From assembly GCA_902635965.1 (NCBI GenBank), contig CACPQA010000003.1:62001-126000 (forward strand): a DNA stretch of 64,000 nt, read 5' to 3'. The stretch is from an uncultured Bacteroidota bacterium (GTDB lineage Bacteria; Bacteroidota; Bacteroidia; Flavobacteriales; Flavobacteriaceae). Numbering within the stretch: position 1 is the first letter of the stretch; the number at the start of each line of letters is the position of its first letter. Both the position numbers and the translations under genes were made by a program. Positions 27,196 to 34,571 of this stretch are shown here, piece by piece. The notes under the pieces were generated by a model. The model did not search any database, had not been told where the DNA came from, and saw only the letters and a list, made by a program, of their open reading frames with translations.

Positions 27196-27810
27196 ATGAT
27201 TCAATTTTTAGAACAGATTAACTTTGACTCAGGGCTTGAGTTTTTTGCAGCCGTTCTTGGAGTTTTAAGTGTATGGTATGCCAAAAAAAATAAAGTTTTA
27301 GTTTATCCAACTGGCATAATTTCAACCCAAATTTATGTATGGATTCTTTTCAAAAATCAGCTTTTGGGAGATTTAATTATCAACGCATATTTTTTTTTAA
27401 TGAGTGTGTATGGATGGTTTTTTTGGAGTAAAAAAGATGAAGGAATTTTTCAAAATAAGATTTCAAGACTGAATTTAAACGAACTAATTTTCGGTTTAAT
27501 TATTTTCGTCTTCGCCTTAATCACTATAAAGTATATTTATTACATATCAAATTGGGAGGAAAGTTATGTTTCGTCTATCGATACTTTAACAACTGCTATT
27601 TTTTGTTCTGCCATGTGGTTTATGGCTAGGAGAAAAATTGAACACTGGATATTATGGATTATAGGAGATATTATTTCTATCCCTCTATATTTTTACAAAG
27701 GTCTTTATTTTACATCAATTCAATACCTTATTTTTACTATCATTGCAATTATAGGACATTTTACATGGCTAAAAGAGTTAAACAAAAAAAAACTAACTGT
27801 AAAAGAATTG
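27196..27810 (+). CDS. pnuT: PnuC-family transporter, probably thiamine (PnuT)
   Basis: A roughly 205-residue membrane protein of the PnuC family with seven hydrophobic helices. Family features are the N-terminal helix FFAAVLGVLSVWYAKKNKVL, the aromatic YGWFFWSKK, and the LDTLTT-like segment SIDTLTTAIFCSAMWFMARR. PnuC members carry nicotinamide riboside; the PnuT branch carries thiamine. The thiamine-binding protein upstream and the riboswitch-TonB receptor downstream favour PnuT. I prefer the ATG at 27196; a TTG at 27184 would add four residues. The 3' end overlaps the kinase gene by nearly 50 bases. Facilitated uptake would be made one-way by phosphorylation in the cell. Confidence 0.8.
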
Positions 27811-28325
27811 TAATTTATGGACCGGAAAGTACCGGTAAAACTACTCTTGCTAATGATTTAGCCAATCATTATAAAACAGAATGGGTGCCAGAGTATGCCA
27901 GAGAATATCTTCAAAAAAAATGGGATTTACATAAGGGAAAATGTAATTTGGATGATTTGTTAAATATTGCTACAGAACAAATAAAAATGGAAAATAAAAT
28001 TGTATCAAAATCAAAAAAATTTCTTTTTTGTGACACAAATGTTTTGGTAACCAAAGTGTGGTCTGAAACACATTTTAGCGGATATTGTTCACCAGAAATA
28101 AAAAATATTTTAAAATCTGTTAGATATGATTATTATTTTTTAACCAATATTGACGTTCCATGGGTAAAAGATGATTTAAGAGACAGGCCAGATAACAGAG
28201 AGGAAATGTTTAATTATTTTAAGGGGCAATTAGATGTAAATGAAATTCAATATTCTGTTGTTAGCGGTGGTAAGGAGGAAAGGTTAAAAAGAGCTATTTT
28301 AACTTTAGATAAAATTTTTAACTAA
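27765..28325 (+). CDS. NadR-like P-loop kinase, probably of the thiamine pathway
   Basis: A 186-residue P-loop ATPase resembling the ribosylnicotinamide-kinase domain of NadR. Walker A is GPESTGKT at residues 19-26; VPEYAREYLQKK and CDTNVLVTKVWSE are typical of the NadR kinase family; DVPWVKDDLRDRP carries the arginines of the lid. No adenylyltransferase domain is present. The ATG at 27765 is chosen because the P-loop follows at normal distance; the gene overlaps pnuT. By position it probably phosphorylates the imported vitamin (thiamine) to trap it; a nicotinamide riboside kinase role cannot be excluded. Confidence 0.8.
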   Translation: MAKRVKQKKTNCKRIVIYGPESTGKTTLANDLANHYKTEWVPEYAREYLQKKWDLHKGKCNLDDLLNIATEQIKMENKIVSKSKKFLFCDTNVLVTKVWSETHFSGYCSPEIKNILKSVRYDYYFLTNIDVPWVKDDLRDRPDNREEMFNYFKGQLDVNEIQYSVVSGGKEERLKRAILTLDKIFN

Positions 28326-28346
28326 TTAGAATTTATTTTTCTAATT
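28324..28346 (+). terminator. Possible weak terminator before the riboswitch
   Basis: AATTAGAA (28324-28331) and TTCTAATT (28339-28346) form an eight-base stem with a seven-base loop, starting inside the stop codon of the kinase gene. It contains only two G-C pairs and no long T tract, so termination would be weak. It separates the kinase from the riboswitch-controlled gene. Confidence 0.35.
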
Positions 28347-28351
28347 TTAAG

Positions 28352-28428
28352 GTAAATCAGGGGTGCTTTAAAAAGCTGAGATTATACCCATAGAACCTGG
28401 GCGGATAATGCTGCCAAGGAATACAGCG
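28352..28428 (+). promoter_or_regulatory. TPP riboswitch (THI element)
   Basis: The conserved parts of the thiamine pyrophosphate aptamer are present in order: CAGGGGTGC, GCTGAGATTATACCC, GAACCTG, GCGGATAATGC and a final CCAAGGAAT. The variable arm between CTGAGAT and GAACCTG is short, as is usual. The aptamer ends about 33 bases before the ATG of the TonB-dependent receptor gene. That leader has no evident rho-independent terminator, so control may act on translation start. It makes the receptor respond to intracellular TPP. Confidence 0.93.
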
Positions 28429-28460
28429 TGTTTATAGTTTCCCTAGTTAATTTTTAAAAA

Positions 28461-30671
28461 ATGAAAAATACGCTTTTAATATTATTCTCCATCATTCCAA
28501 TATTCTATAGCTTTTATTCTCAGGAAAAAGAAAAAGATTCTCTAAATTTTAAGCTTATTTCTCTTGAGGAAATTAATGTTACTGCTATAAGAGTTTTAAA
28601 AGAGCAGCCATTTAGTTTTTCAAATATTGATAAAAGCACCTTGGAACCAAGAAATCTAGGACAAGATTTGCCTATTTTACTTAATTTTTTACCATCAGTG
28701 GTAACAACATCAGATGCAGGTGCAGGGATTGGTTACACTGGAATTAGGGTCAGAGGTAGTGACGCTACTAGAGTTAATGTTACAATAAACGGAATTCCCT
28801 ATAACGATAGTGAATCTCAAGGAACTTTTTGGGTTAATTTGCCAGATTTTAGCTCTTCAGTTGAAAATATTCAATTACAGAGGGGAGTGGGGACTTCAAC
28901 AAATGGATCCGGTGCGTTTGGTGCAAGTTTAAATATTCTTACCGATGGAATTTCTAAAGAAAAATTTATAGAAACTTCAACTAGTTTGGGTAGTTTTTCA
29001 ACTTTAAAAAATACGGTAAGATTTTCAACAGGTGGAATAAATGACAATTTTCAAATCTCTGGGAGATTTTCTAAGATAGTTTCTGATGGATATATAGAAA
29101 GAGCATCCTCGGATTTAACATCCTATTTTTTACAAACCTCTTTTTCAAATAAAAATACATTATTTAAAGCATTACTTTTCGGAGGACATGAAATAACTTA
29201 CCAGTCATGGTACGGGGTTGATTCTGAAACACTTAAAAAAAACAGACGGTACAATCCCGCCGGAGAAATTTATGACGAAAATGGTAATTTTCAAGACTTT
29301 TACTATAATCAAGTTGATAATTATAAGCAAGATCATTTTCAATTTCACTGGAATCAAATTTATAACAATAAATTATCATCCTCTTTGGGTCTCAATTATA
29401 CTTATGGGAGAGGCTATTACGAAGAATTTAATGACAAATGGTATGATGAAAATTATACCTTCTCTGGGATGACTTCCTTTTCCAATTTAGGGTTAAACAC
29501 TATATCTTTTGAAAACCAAGTTATTTCCGGAGCGGATAACGTAACGAGAAAGTGGCTAGACAATGATTATTATGTCCTTACCGGAAATTTACAATATAAC
29601 AGTCAAAATCTAAAAATGGCTTTTGGGTTTTTAGCAAGTAATTATGATGGAGATCATTTTGGAAAATTAAGATGGTCAAGATTTTCAAGCCAAGTAAATC
29701 CGAATCATGAATTTTACAGAAACAAGGGAGAAAAAAATGAATTCTCAATTTATAGCAAGTTTACTAGAAAAATTTCTGAAAAACTCACAGGTTTTCTTGA
29801 TCTGCAAATTAGAAATGTAAATTATAAAGTGGGCGGGGTTGTGAATGGACTTGTTCCAATAAACGTTAGTGACAACTTCTATTTTTTCAATCCAAAGGCA
29901 GGGATGAATTATAGACTAAAGGATGATACTGATTTATATCTTTCTTTTGCAAAGTCACACAGAGAGCCAAACAGAACAGACTATGAATATGGAAATCCCG
30001 TTCCAGAAAAATTGAATAATCTTGAATTAGGATTAAGAAAAAGGAATTGGTCATTAAATCTTTATTATATGAGATACAAAGACCAACTTGTCTTGACTGG
30101 TGAATTAGACGAAGTTGGATCCCCTATCAGACAAAACGTAGGAGACAGTTATAGATTGGGAGTAGAATTTGATGGTAATTTTAAAATTTCGAAGAAAATA
30201 TCTTGGATGCCAAATTTGTCATTAAGTCAGAATAAAAATATAGACTTTTATTTCAAAAGAGACGGTGTTTTAAAAAATCTAGGTAATACCAATATATCAT
30301 TCTCACCTGATTTAATCGCAGCCTCTTCACTTCATTATAAACTTAATGAGAAAACTATAATTTCAGTTCTCACAAAATACGTCGGAGAACAATACATGGG
30401 GAATATTGACTCTAAAAATTCAAAATTAAATGCTTATTCAACTACAGACCTTAATTTAACATTTCAACCTTATAATTTCCCCTTTTTTAAAGATATCAGA
30501 CTTACAATTCTATTCAATAATATTTTCGGACTGAAATATGTATCTAACGGTTATTTTTACACTTTTGATGATGATTATTCTGTACCAGGAATTATTAAAA
30601 CAATAGAAGGTGCAGGTTATTATCCTCAGGCAGAGAGAAATTTTTTAATAGGCATTAGCACAAGATTTTAA
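28461..30671 (+). CDS. TonB-dependent receptor, probably for thiamine
   Basis: A 736-residue outer-membrane receptor. Signal peptide at residues 1-20; plug domain at about 45-160 with GIRVRGSDATRVNVTINGIP and LQRGVGTSTNGSGAFGASLN; then a 22-strand-type barrel ending in an aromatic residue (GISTRF). There is no N-terminal CarboxypepD_reg or SusC-like extension, so it is a classical small-ligand receptor. The TPP riboswitch directly upstream implies thiamine or a thiamine-related compound as substrate. The energy comes from TonB-ExbBD, encoded elsewhere. The 3' end overlaps the convergent lipoprotein gene by four bases. Confidence 0.92.
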   Translation: MKNTLLILFSIIPIFYSFYSQEKEKDSLNFKLISLEEINVTAIRVLKEQPFSFSNIDKSTLEPRNLGQDLPILLNFLPSVVTTSDAGAGIGYTGIRVRGSDATRVNVTINGIPYNDSESQGTFWVNLPDFSSSVENIQLQRGVGTSTNGSGAFGASLNILTDGISKEKFIETSTSLGSFSTLKNTVRFSTGGINDNFQISGRFSKIVSDGYIERASSDLTSYFLQTSFSNKNTLFKALLFGGHEITYQSWYGVDSETLKKNRRYNPAGEIYDENGNFQDFYYNQVDNYKQDHFQFHWNQIYNNKLSSSLGLNYTYGRGYYEEFNDKWYDENYTFSGMTSFSNLGLNTISFENQVISGADNVTRKWLDNDYYVLTGNLQYNSQNLKMAFGFLASNYDGDHFGKLRWSRFSSQVNPNHEFYRNKGEKNEFSIYSKFTRKISEKLTGFLDLQIRNVNYKVGGVVNGLVPINVSDNFYFFNPKAGMNYRLKDDTDLYLSFAKSHREPNRTDYEYGNPVPEKLNNLELGLRKRNWSLNLYYMRYKDQLVLTGELDEVGSPIRQNVGDSYRLGVEFDGNFKISKKISWMPNLSLSQNKNIDFYFKRDGVLKNLGNTNISFSPDLIAASSLHYKLNEKTIISVLTKYVGEQYMGNIDSKNSKLNAYSTTDLNLTFQPYNFPFFKDIRLTILFNNIFGLKYVSNGYFYTFDDDYSVPGIIKTIEGAGYYPQAERNFLIGISTRF

Positions 30672-31135
30672 TTGTAAATGACAAGATTATTACCTGAAAC
30701 CCTTATACCATAATTAATCATGGCATACGGATTAGTATCATTTGGTGAAGGATTAATTAATTGACCAGTTGCAAGGCTATATTGGTAATTTTCACACCTA
30801 CATACTGCTAAACTACCATTTATTTCTGTCTTTGAGCAAGAGTTAGGTTTATGGTTTGGGCAACTAGCTTCCCAAGCTAAATAGTTATTATTATTTAGGT
30901 TATACAGAATAATTCCCTTGTGTCCAAAATTGTTTATCAATACACTTCCTCCAGTGAATTTGAGGTTATTGTAGAGAGGAAGATTTATATTAATTGATAA
31001 TTCGAAATCTAATTCAGCAAGAAAAGGATTTCTAATTACAGAATTTTTATTGCAAGAAATAAAAATAAAGATTATCAAAATTGAAAATTTCTTGATGTTT
31101 TTAAATCTACTTGCATCCATATAACTCAAATTCAT
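30668..31135 (-). CDS. Rieske-like lipoprotein with incomplete cluster ligands
   Basis: A 155-residue predicted lipoprotein (lipobox IFISC, Cys28; an internal ATG at 31120 gives a shorter, equally good signal peptide). The mature part has the Rieske-like beta layout: SCPNHKPNSC (Cys92, His95, Cys100), then VCRCENYQYSLATGQ (Cys112, Cys114), where a Rieske protein would have C-x-H and C-x2-H. The second histidine is replaced (Glu115/Asn116) and the first motif is CxxH, so a standard 2Fe-2S cluster is unlikely. It probably keeps the fold for another role, such as disulphide-stabilised binding. Divergent from greA; overlaps the TonB receptor by four bases. Confidence 0.72.
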   Translation of the reverse strand: MNLSYMDASRFKNIKKFSILIIFIFISCNKNSVIRNPFLAELDFELSININLPLYNNLKFTGGSVLINNFGHKGIILYNLNNNNYLAWEASCPNHKPNSCSKTEINGSLAVCRCENYQYSLATGQLINPSPNDTNPYAMINYGIRVSGNNLVIYN

Positions 31136-31142
31136 ATATTTG
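31111..31142 (+). promoter_or_regulatory. greA promoter
   Basis: TTG (31111-31113), 21 bases, then TATATTTG (31135-31142). It lies inside the start region of the divergent lipoprotein gene. Transcription would begin near 31148, exactly at the foot of the hairpin at 31149. Confidence 0.68.
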
Positions 31143-31148
31143 TAAAAG

Positions 31149-31174
31149 AACCTTCCTTTAATGGGAGGTTTTTT
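31149..31174 (+). terminator. Hairpin with T-run in the greA leader
   Basis: AACCTTCC (31149-31156) pairs with GGGAGGTT (31163-31170) including one G-U pair, loop TTTAAT, followed by a T-run to 31174. This is a rho-independent terminator shape, but it lies between the greA promoter and the greA ATG (31193), so it would act as an attenuator or 5'-end hairpin, not as the end of a gene. Confidence 0.6.
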
Positions 31175-31192
31175 ATTCTTAACGTTTAAATC

Positions 31193-31666
31193 ATGAGTAA
31201 AGTATCTTACTACACAGAAGAGGGTTTGAAAAAACTAAGGGATGAGCTTAATCAATTAAAGGACATAGAAAGGCCAAAAGCTTCACAAGCAATTGCTGAT
31301 GCTAGAGACAAAGGAGACTTAAGTGAAAATGCAGAATACGATGCAGCAAAGGAATCCCAAGGGCTATTAGAATTAAGAATATCTAAACTTGAGGAAACCT
31401 TGTCTAATGCTAGAATTATCAATGAGTCTGACATTGATCACACAAAAGCTCTAATATTATCTACCATCGATGTAAAAAATTTATCAAATAATTCAACTAT
31501 GACTTACACTCTAGTTGCTGAAAGCGAAGCCGATTTATCAAAAGGAAAAATTTCTATTAATTCACCAATAGGAAAAGGTCTTTTAGGCAAAAAAAAAGGA
31601 GAGAAAGCAATCATATCTGTACCAAGTGGAAAGATTGAATTACAAATAATGAAAATTACTAGATAA
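31193..31666 (+). CDS. greA: Transcription elongation factor GreA
   Basis: GreA, 157 residues. It rescues backtracked RNA polymerase by stimulating cleavage of the transcript 3' end. The N-terminal coiled coil (residues 1-75) carries the family signature AIADARDKGDLSENAEYDAA with the acidic tip residues (Asp-x-x-Glu) that hold the catalytic magnesium. The C-terminal FKBP-like domain ends in GKIELQIMKI, with SPIGKGLLGKKKGE before it. Length is normal. The HIT gene follows after two bases. The leader contains a terminator-like hairpin (31149-31174). Confidence 0.97.
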   Translation: MSKVSYYTEEGLKKLRDELNQLKDIERPKASQAIADARDKGDLSENAEYDAAKESQGLLELRISKLEETLSNARIINESDIDHTKALILSTIDVKNLSNNSTMTYTLVAESEADLSKGKISINSPIGKGLLGKKKGEKAIISVPSGKIELQIMKITR

Positions 31667-31668
31667 TT

Positions 31669-32064
31669 TTGGAAAGCATTTTTTCAAAAATAGTAAAGAA
31701 AGAGCTCAAATGTTTTAAAGTATTTGAGGACAAAAATCACATGGCTTTTCTTGATATAAGACCTAATACTAAAGGACACACACTTTGTATTCCAAAGAAA
31801 GAAAATGATTACATATTTGATTTAACTGAAAAAGACTATTTGGCCTTACTGAAATTTGCTAGAACTGTTGCCGTTGGTATAAAAAAGGCAATTGATTGCA
31901 ATAGGGTAGCTATGTCAGTCGTTGGTTTAGAGATAAATCATACTCATATTCACCTCATACCAATAAATTCAATGGAGGACGCAAATTTTGATTTTAAAAT
32001 ATCAATTGATGAAGATGAGATGAGAAAAATCGCAAAAAAAATTAACGATTCAATTTCTTATTGA
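31669..32064 (+). CDS. HIT family nucleotide hydrolase
   Basis: A 131-residue histidine-triad protein. The triad HTHIHLIPI is near residue 100, and the N-terminus SIFSKIVKKELKCFKVFEDK followed by HMAFLDIRPNTKGHTLCIPK matches the HinT/HIT group. These enzymes split nucleoside phosphoramidates or dinucleoside polyphosphates. The start is a TTG (31669): no ATG lies before the conserved beginning, and homology requires these residues. It follows greA by two bases and its 3' end overlaps the convergent histidine kinase by 23 bases. Confidence 0.9.
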   Translation: MESIFSKIVKKELKCFKVFEDKNHMAFLDIRPNTKGHTLCIPKKENDYIFDLTEKDYLALLKFARTVAVGIKKAIDCNRVAMSVVGLEINHTHIHLIPINSMEDANFDFKISIDEDEMRKIAKKINDSISY

Positions 32065-33202
32065 GTGAAATTTCGAAAACTGTCCCTATTCCAACTTTTG
32101 TTTCTTTAACAAATACTTTCCCTTTATGAAAGTTTACAATAATTCTCTCAACTAAAGATAGTCCAAGACCCCACCCAGCTTTTTTAGTTGTATAACCCGG
32201 ATTAAAAATTTTTTTAACAGCATTTTCCTTAATTCCAACTCCGTTGTCAGAAATCAAAATCCTAATTGATTTTTTTAAACTTATCAATTCAATTTTTATC
32301 TCACCTTGACCCTTGATCGAGTCTATACCATTTTTTACTATGTTCTCTATTGTCCAACTAATTAGAGTTGAATTCATTGGTATGTTAAGAGGTTTTTTTG
32401 GTGGTTTCCACTTCCAAATTACTTTTTCACCGGATCTTTTTTTCAAATATTCAAGGGTTTTAGAGATCAAACTAATTATGTTACCTGTTTTTAGTTTTGG
32501 AGAAGCTCCAATTTTAGAAAATCTGTCCGCTATCAATTCGAGACGATTAATATCTTTTTCAATTTCTATTATAGAATCTTTTTTCAATTTTTTTTCTTTC
32601 AAAACTTCAATCCACCCCATTAAAGAAGATAAGGGTGTGCTGATTTGGTGAGCAGTTTCTTTTGCCATCCCCACCCATAGTTTATTTTGTTCTGAATATT
32701 TATTTGTTTGAAAAAGAAAAATTAGCAGAAACACAAAAATAAAAATAATAAGTAGCAGTGCAATTGGATATATTTTTAATTTCCTCAAAAGAGGTGTATC
32801 ACCATAATACAATGTTTGATTGATGATATTTTTATAAATGACTTTAATCGGAGCGTTTTCCTTTTTGAATTTTTCTAATTTAGAATATAATATAACGGAG
32901 TCTTTATCAGCATTATCTTTTCTTTCGATATTTTTATAATCTATTATTTTACCATTTTTATTTACTTGTATGACTGGCGTCGAGCCAATTTTTTGAAGTA
33001 CATCAAATGCTAATATTCCTAAATCTTTTTCTAGATTTGGATTTTGTGCAAGTTCTTTCTGAGCTCTCGCCCAGAGTTCCATTTTTTTTCTTTCTTCTTT
33101 CTTCAGCGATTGAAATAATGCGTAGGTGTTCCATATAATAAAGATTACTATAATAAATGAACCTAAAAGAATTAAATTTTTAATTAGTCTGTTTGAAATC
33201 AA
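32042..33202 (-). CDS. Orphan sensor histidine kinase
   Basis: A 386-residue membrane histidine kinase. Two transmembrane helices (about 8-30 and 144-166) enclose a periplasmic domain of about 115 residues with no family I recognise. The phosphoacceptor is His185 in KETAHQISTPLSSLMGW, followed by an N box (NIVKNGIDSI), DNGVGI and GWGLGLSLVERI. No HAMP domain is visible between TM2 and the H box. No response regulator is in the neighbourhood, so the partner is elsewhere. The start is TTG at 33202, as no ATG precedes the first membrane helix. Confidence 0.87.
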   Translation of the reverse strand: MISNRLIKNLILLGSFIIVIFIIWNTYALFQSLKKEERKKMELWARAQKELAQNPNLEKDLGILAFDVLQKIGSTPVIQVNKNGKIIDYKNIERKDNADKDSVILYSKLEKFKKENAPIKVIYKNIINQTLYYGDTPLLRKLKIYPIALLLIIFIFVFLLIFLFQTNKYSEQNKLWVGMAKETAHQISTPLSSLMGWIEVLKEKKLKKDSIIEIEKDINRLELIADRFSKIGASPKLKTGNIISLISKTLEYLKKRSGEKVIWKWKPPKKPLNIPMNSTLISWTIENIVKNGIDSIKGQGEIKIELISLKKSIRILISDNGVGIKENAVKKIFNPGYTTKKAGWGLGLSLVERIIVNFHKGKVFVKETKVGIGTVFEISLNKKLNR

Positions 33203-33275
33203 CGCCGGTTATGTTATTTGCTTCTAATTTATGAAATTCGATTTGAATGATTATTTTTGAATTAAAATTAGTAAA

Positions 33276-33650
33276 GTGGAAGTATCAGGAAAAATAAAAG
33301 TATTAGGAGATGTTAAAACATATGGAGACAATGGTTTTAGGAAAAGAGAGGTAGTCATCACAACACAAGAACAATATCCCCAACATTTATTAATAGAATT
33401 CGTTCAAGATAGGTGCGAATTATTGGATTCTTTTAATGTAGGGGAAATAGTAACAATAAGCATCAATCTTCGAGGAAGAGAGTGGCAGAATCCTGAGGGA
33501 GAAGTTAAGTACTTTAATTCAATTCATGGTTGGAGAATTGAAAAAGATACTTCTGCCGATAGTGACGTAATTCCATCCCCAGACGATGCTCCAGGCTTTG
33601 AAGTAAAAGCTGACGAAGATAAAGAAGTCGAAGATGATTTACCATTTTAA
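33276..33650 (+). CDS. DUF3127 protein with SSB-like C-terminal tip
   Basis: A 124-residue protein of the DUF3127 family, known from Bacteroidota. Residues 1-90 look like a small OB-fold: MEVSGKIKVLGDVKTYGDNG, then RKREVVITTQEQYPQHLLIE and VTISINLRGREW. Residues 91-116 are an acidic, Pro/Asp-rich linker, and the end EVEDDLPF resembles the acidic C-terminal peptide of single-stranded DNA-binding protein. Start is GTG (33276). Monocistronic, before the ribosomal protein operon. A DNA- or RNA-binding role is inferred; none is proven. Confidence 0.82.
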   Translation: MEVSGKIKVLGDVKTYGDNGFRKREVVITTQEQYPQHLLIEFVQDRCELLDSFNVGEIVTISINLRGREWQNPEGEVKYFNSIHGWRIEKDTSADSDVIPSPDDAPGFEVKADEDKEVEDDLPF

Positions 33651-33673
33651 TTAGATTAAATTTACTTTCCTAA

Positions 33674-33704
33674 TTGGGAATAAAAAATTAATGTGTTACA
33701 TTTG
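33674..33704 (+). promoter_or_regulatory. rplM operon promoter
   Basis: TTG (33674-33676), 20 bases, then TACATTTG (33697-33704), the Bacteroidota promoter pattern, 25 bases before the rplM start codon. No obvious protein-binding leader structure is visible in the short leader. Confidence 0.68.
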
Positions 33705-33729
33705 CACGCACTTTAATTAAGTATTTAAT

Positions 33730-34179
33730 TTGAAAAAATATAATTCATATACTAAGTCGATAAATTCCTCGGACTTTGAAAAACAATGGTTGTTGGTTGA
33801 CGCCTCCGATATTTCTCTAGGAAGACTTGCAACTCAAGTTGCTATTTTAATTAGAGGAAAAAATAAGCCGTATTTCACTCCACACGTTGATTGCGGGGAT
33901 AATGTTATTGTTAAGAACGCTAAAAAAATAAAACTTTCTGGCAATAAATGGAAAGAAAAAAATTACATAAGACATACAGGTTATCCTGGAGGTCAAAAAT
34001 CTCTAACAGCTGAACAAGTATTTTCCAAAAACCCGTCATTGTTGATCGAAAAAGCTGTTAAGGGAATGTTACCTAAAAATAAATTGGGTTCCAAGATTCT
34101 TAAAAATCTTAGAGTTGTTAATGGTGAAAATCACAAATATGGAAATTTAAATCCACAAGAATTTAAAATTATTGTTTGA
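33730..34179 (+). CDS. rplM: 50S ribosomal protein L13
   Basis: Ribosomal protein L13, 149 residues. Conserved blocks WLLVDASDISLGRLATQVA, VIVKNAKKIKLSGNKW, RHTGYPGGQKS and KAVKGMLPKNKLG are all present. The start is TTG at 33730; an in-frame stop lies at 33718 and the N-terminal residues are needed for normal length. First gene of rplM-rpsI-rpsB-tsf; its stop is two bases before the rpsI ATG. Confidence 0.96.
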   Translation: MKKYNSYTKSINSSDFEKQWLLVDASDISLGRLATQVAILIRGKNKPYFTPHVDCGDNVIVKNAKKIKLSGNKWKEKNYIRHTGYPGGQKSLTAEQVFSKNPSLLIEKAVKGMLPKNKLGSKILKNLRVVNGENHKYGNLNPQEFKIIV

Positions 34180-34181
34180 AC

Positions 34182-34568
34182 ATGGAAAAGATACATACAG
34201 TAGGAAGAAGAAAAAAATCTGTAGCAAGGTTATTTCTTGATAAGGGTAAAGCTCAAATAAACATAAATTCAAAAAGTTACAAAGAATATTTCCCAACTGC
34301 GGCATCCCAATTTAAACTTTTACAACCTCTGAATCTTACTAATAATACTGACCAATTTAATATTAATGTTAATGTTAATGGTGGAGGAGTTAGTGGCCAA
34401 GTAGAGGCTATTAGACTAGCACTATCAAGGGCTCTCTGCATACTTGACGAAGAACACAGAAAAAAACTTAAACCTGAGGGTCTACTTACAAGAGATCCCA
34501 GAAAAGTTGAAAGAAAGAAGTATGGCAGAAAAAAAGCTAGAAAAAAATTCCAATTTTCGAAACGTTAA
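34182..34568 (+). CDS. rpsI: 30S ribosomal protein S9
   Basis: Ribosomal protein S9, 128 residues from the ATG at 34182 (a TTG at 34176 is possible but unneeded). It starts with the conserved HTVGRRKKSVARLFL, has the GGGVSGQVEAIRLALSRAL block, and ends KKARKKFQFSKR, the basic tail that contacts P-site tRNA. rpsB starts three bases after the stop. The rplM-rpsI pairing is standard in bacteria. Confidence 0.96.
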   Translation: MEKIHTVGRRKKSVARLFLDKGKAQININSKSYKEYFPTAASQFKLLQPLNLTNNTDQFNINVNVNGGGVSGQVEAIRLALSRALCILDEEHRKKLKPEGLLTRDPRKVERKKYGRKKARKKFQFSKR

Positions 34569-34571
34569 AAA

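Noticed and set aside
27654-27764. N-terminal extension of the NadR-like kinase
   Set aside because: It lies wholly within the pnuT coding region in another frame, and the P-loop is at normal distance from the ATG at 27765.
31149-31174. Hairpin taken as a terminator for a minus-strand gene
   Set aside because: The minus-strand gene starts at 31135 and reads away from it, and no gene ends here from either side.
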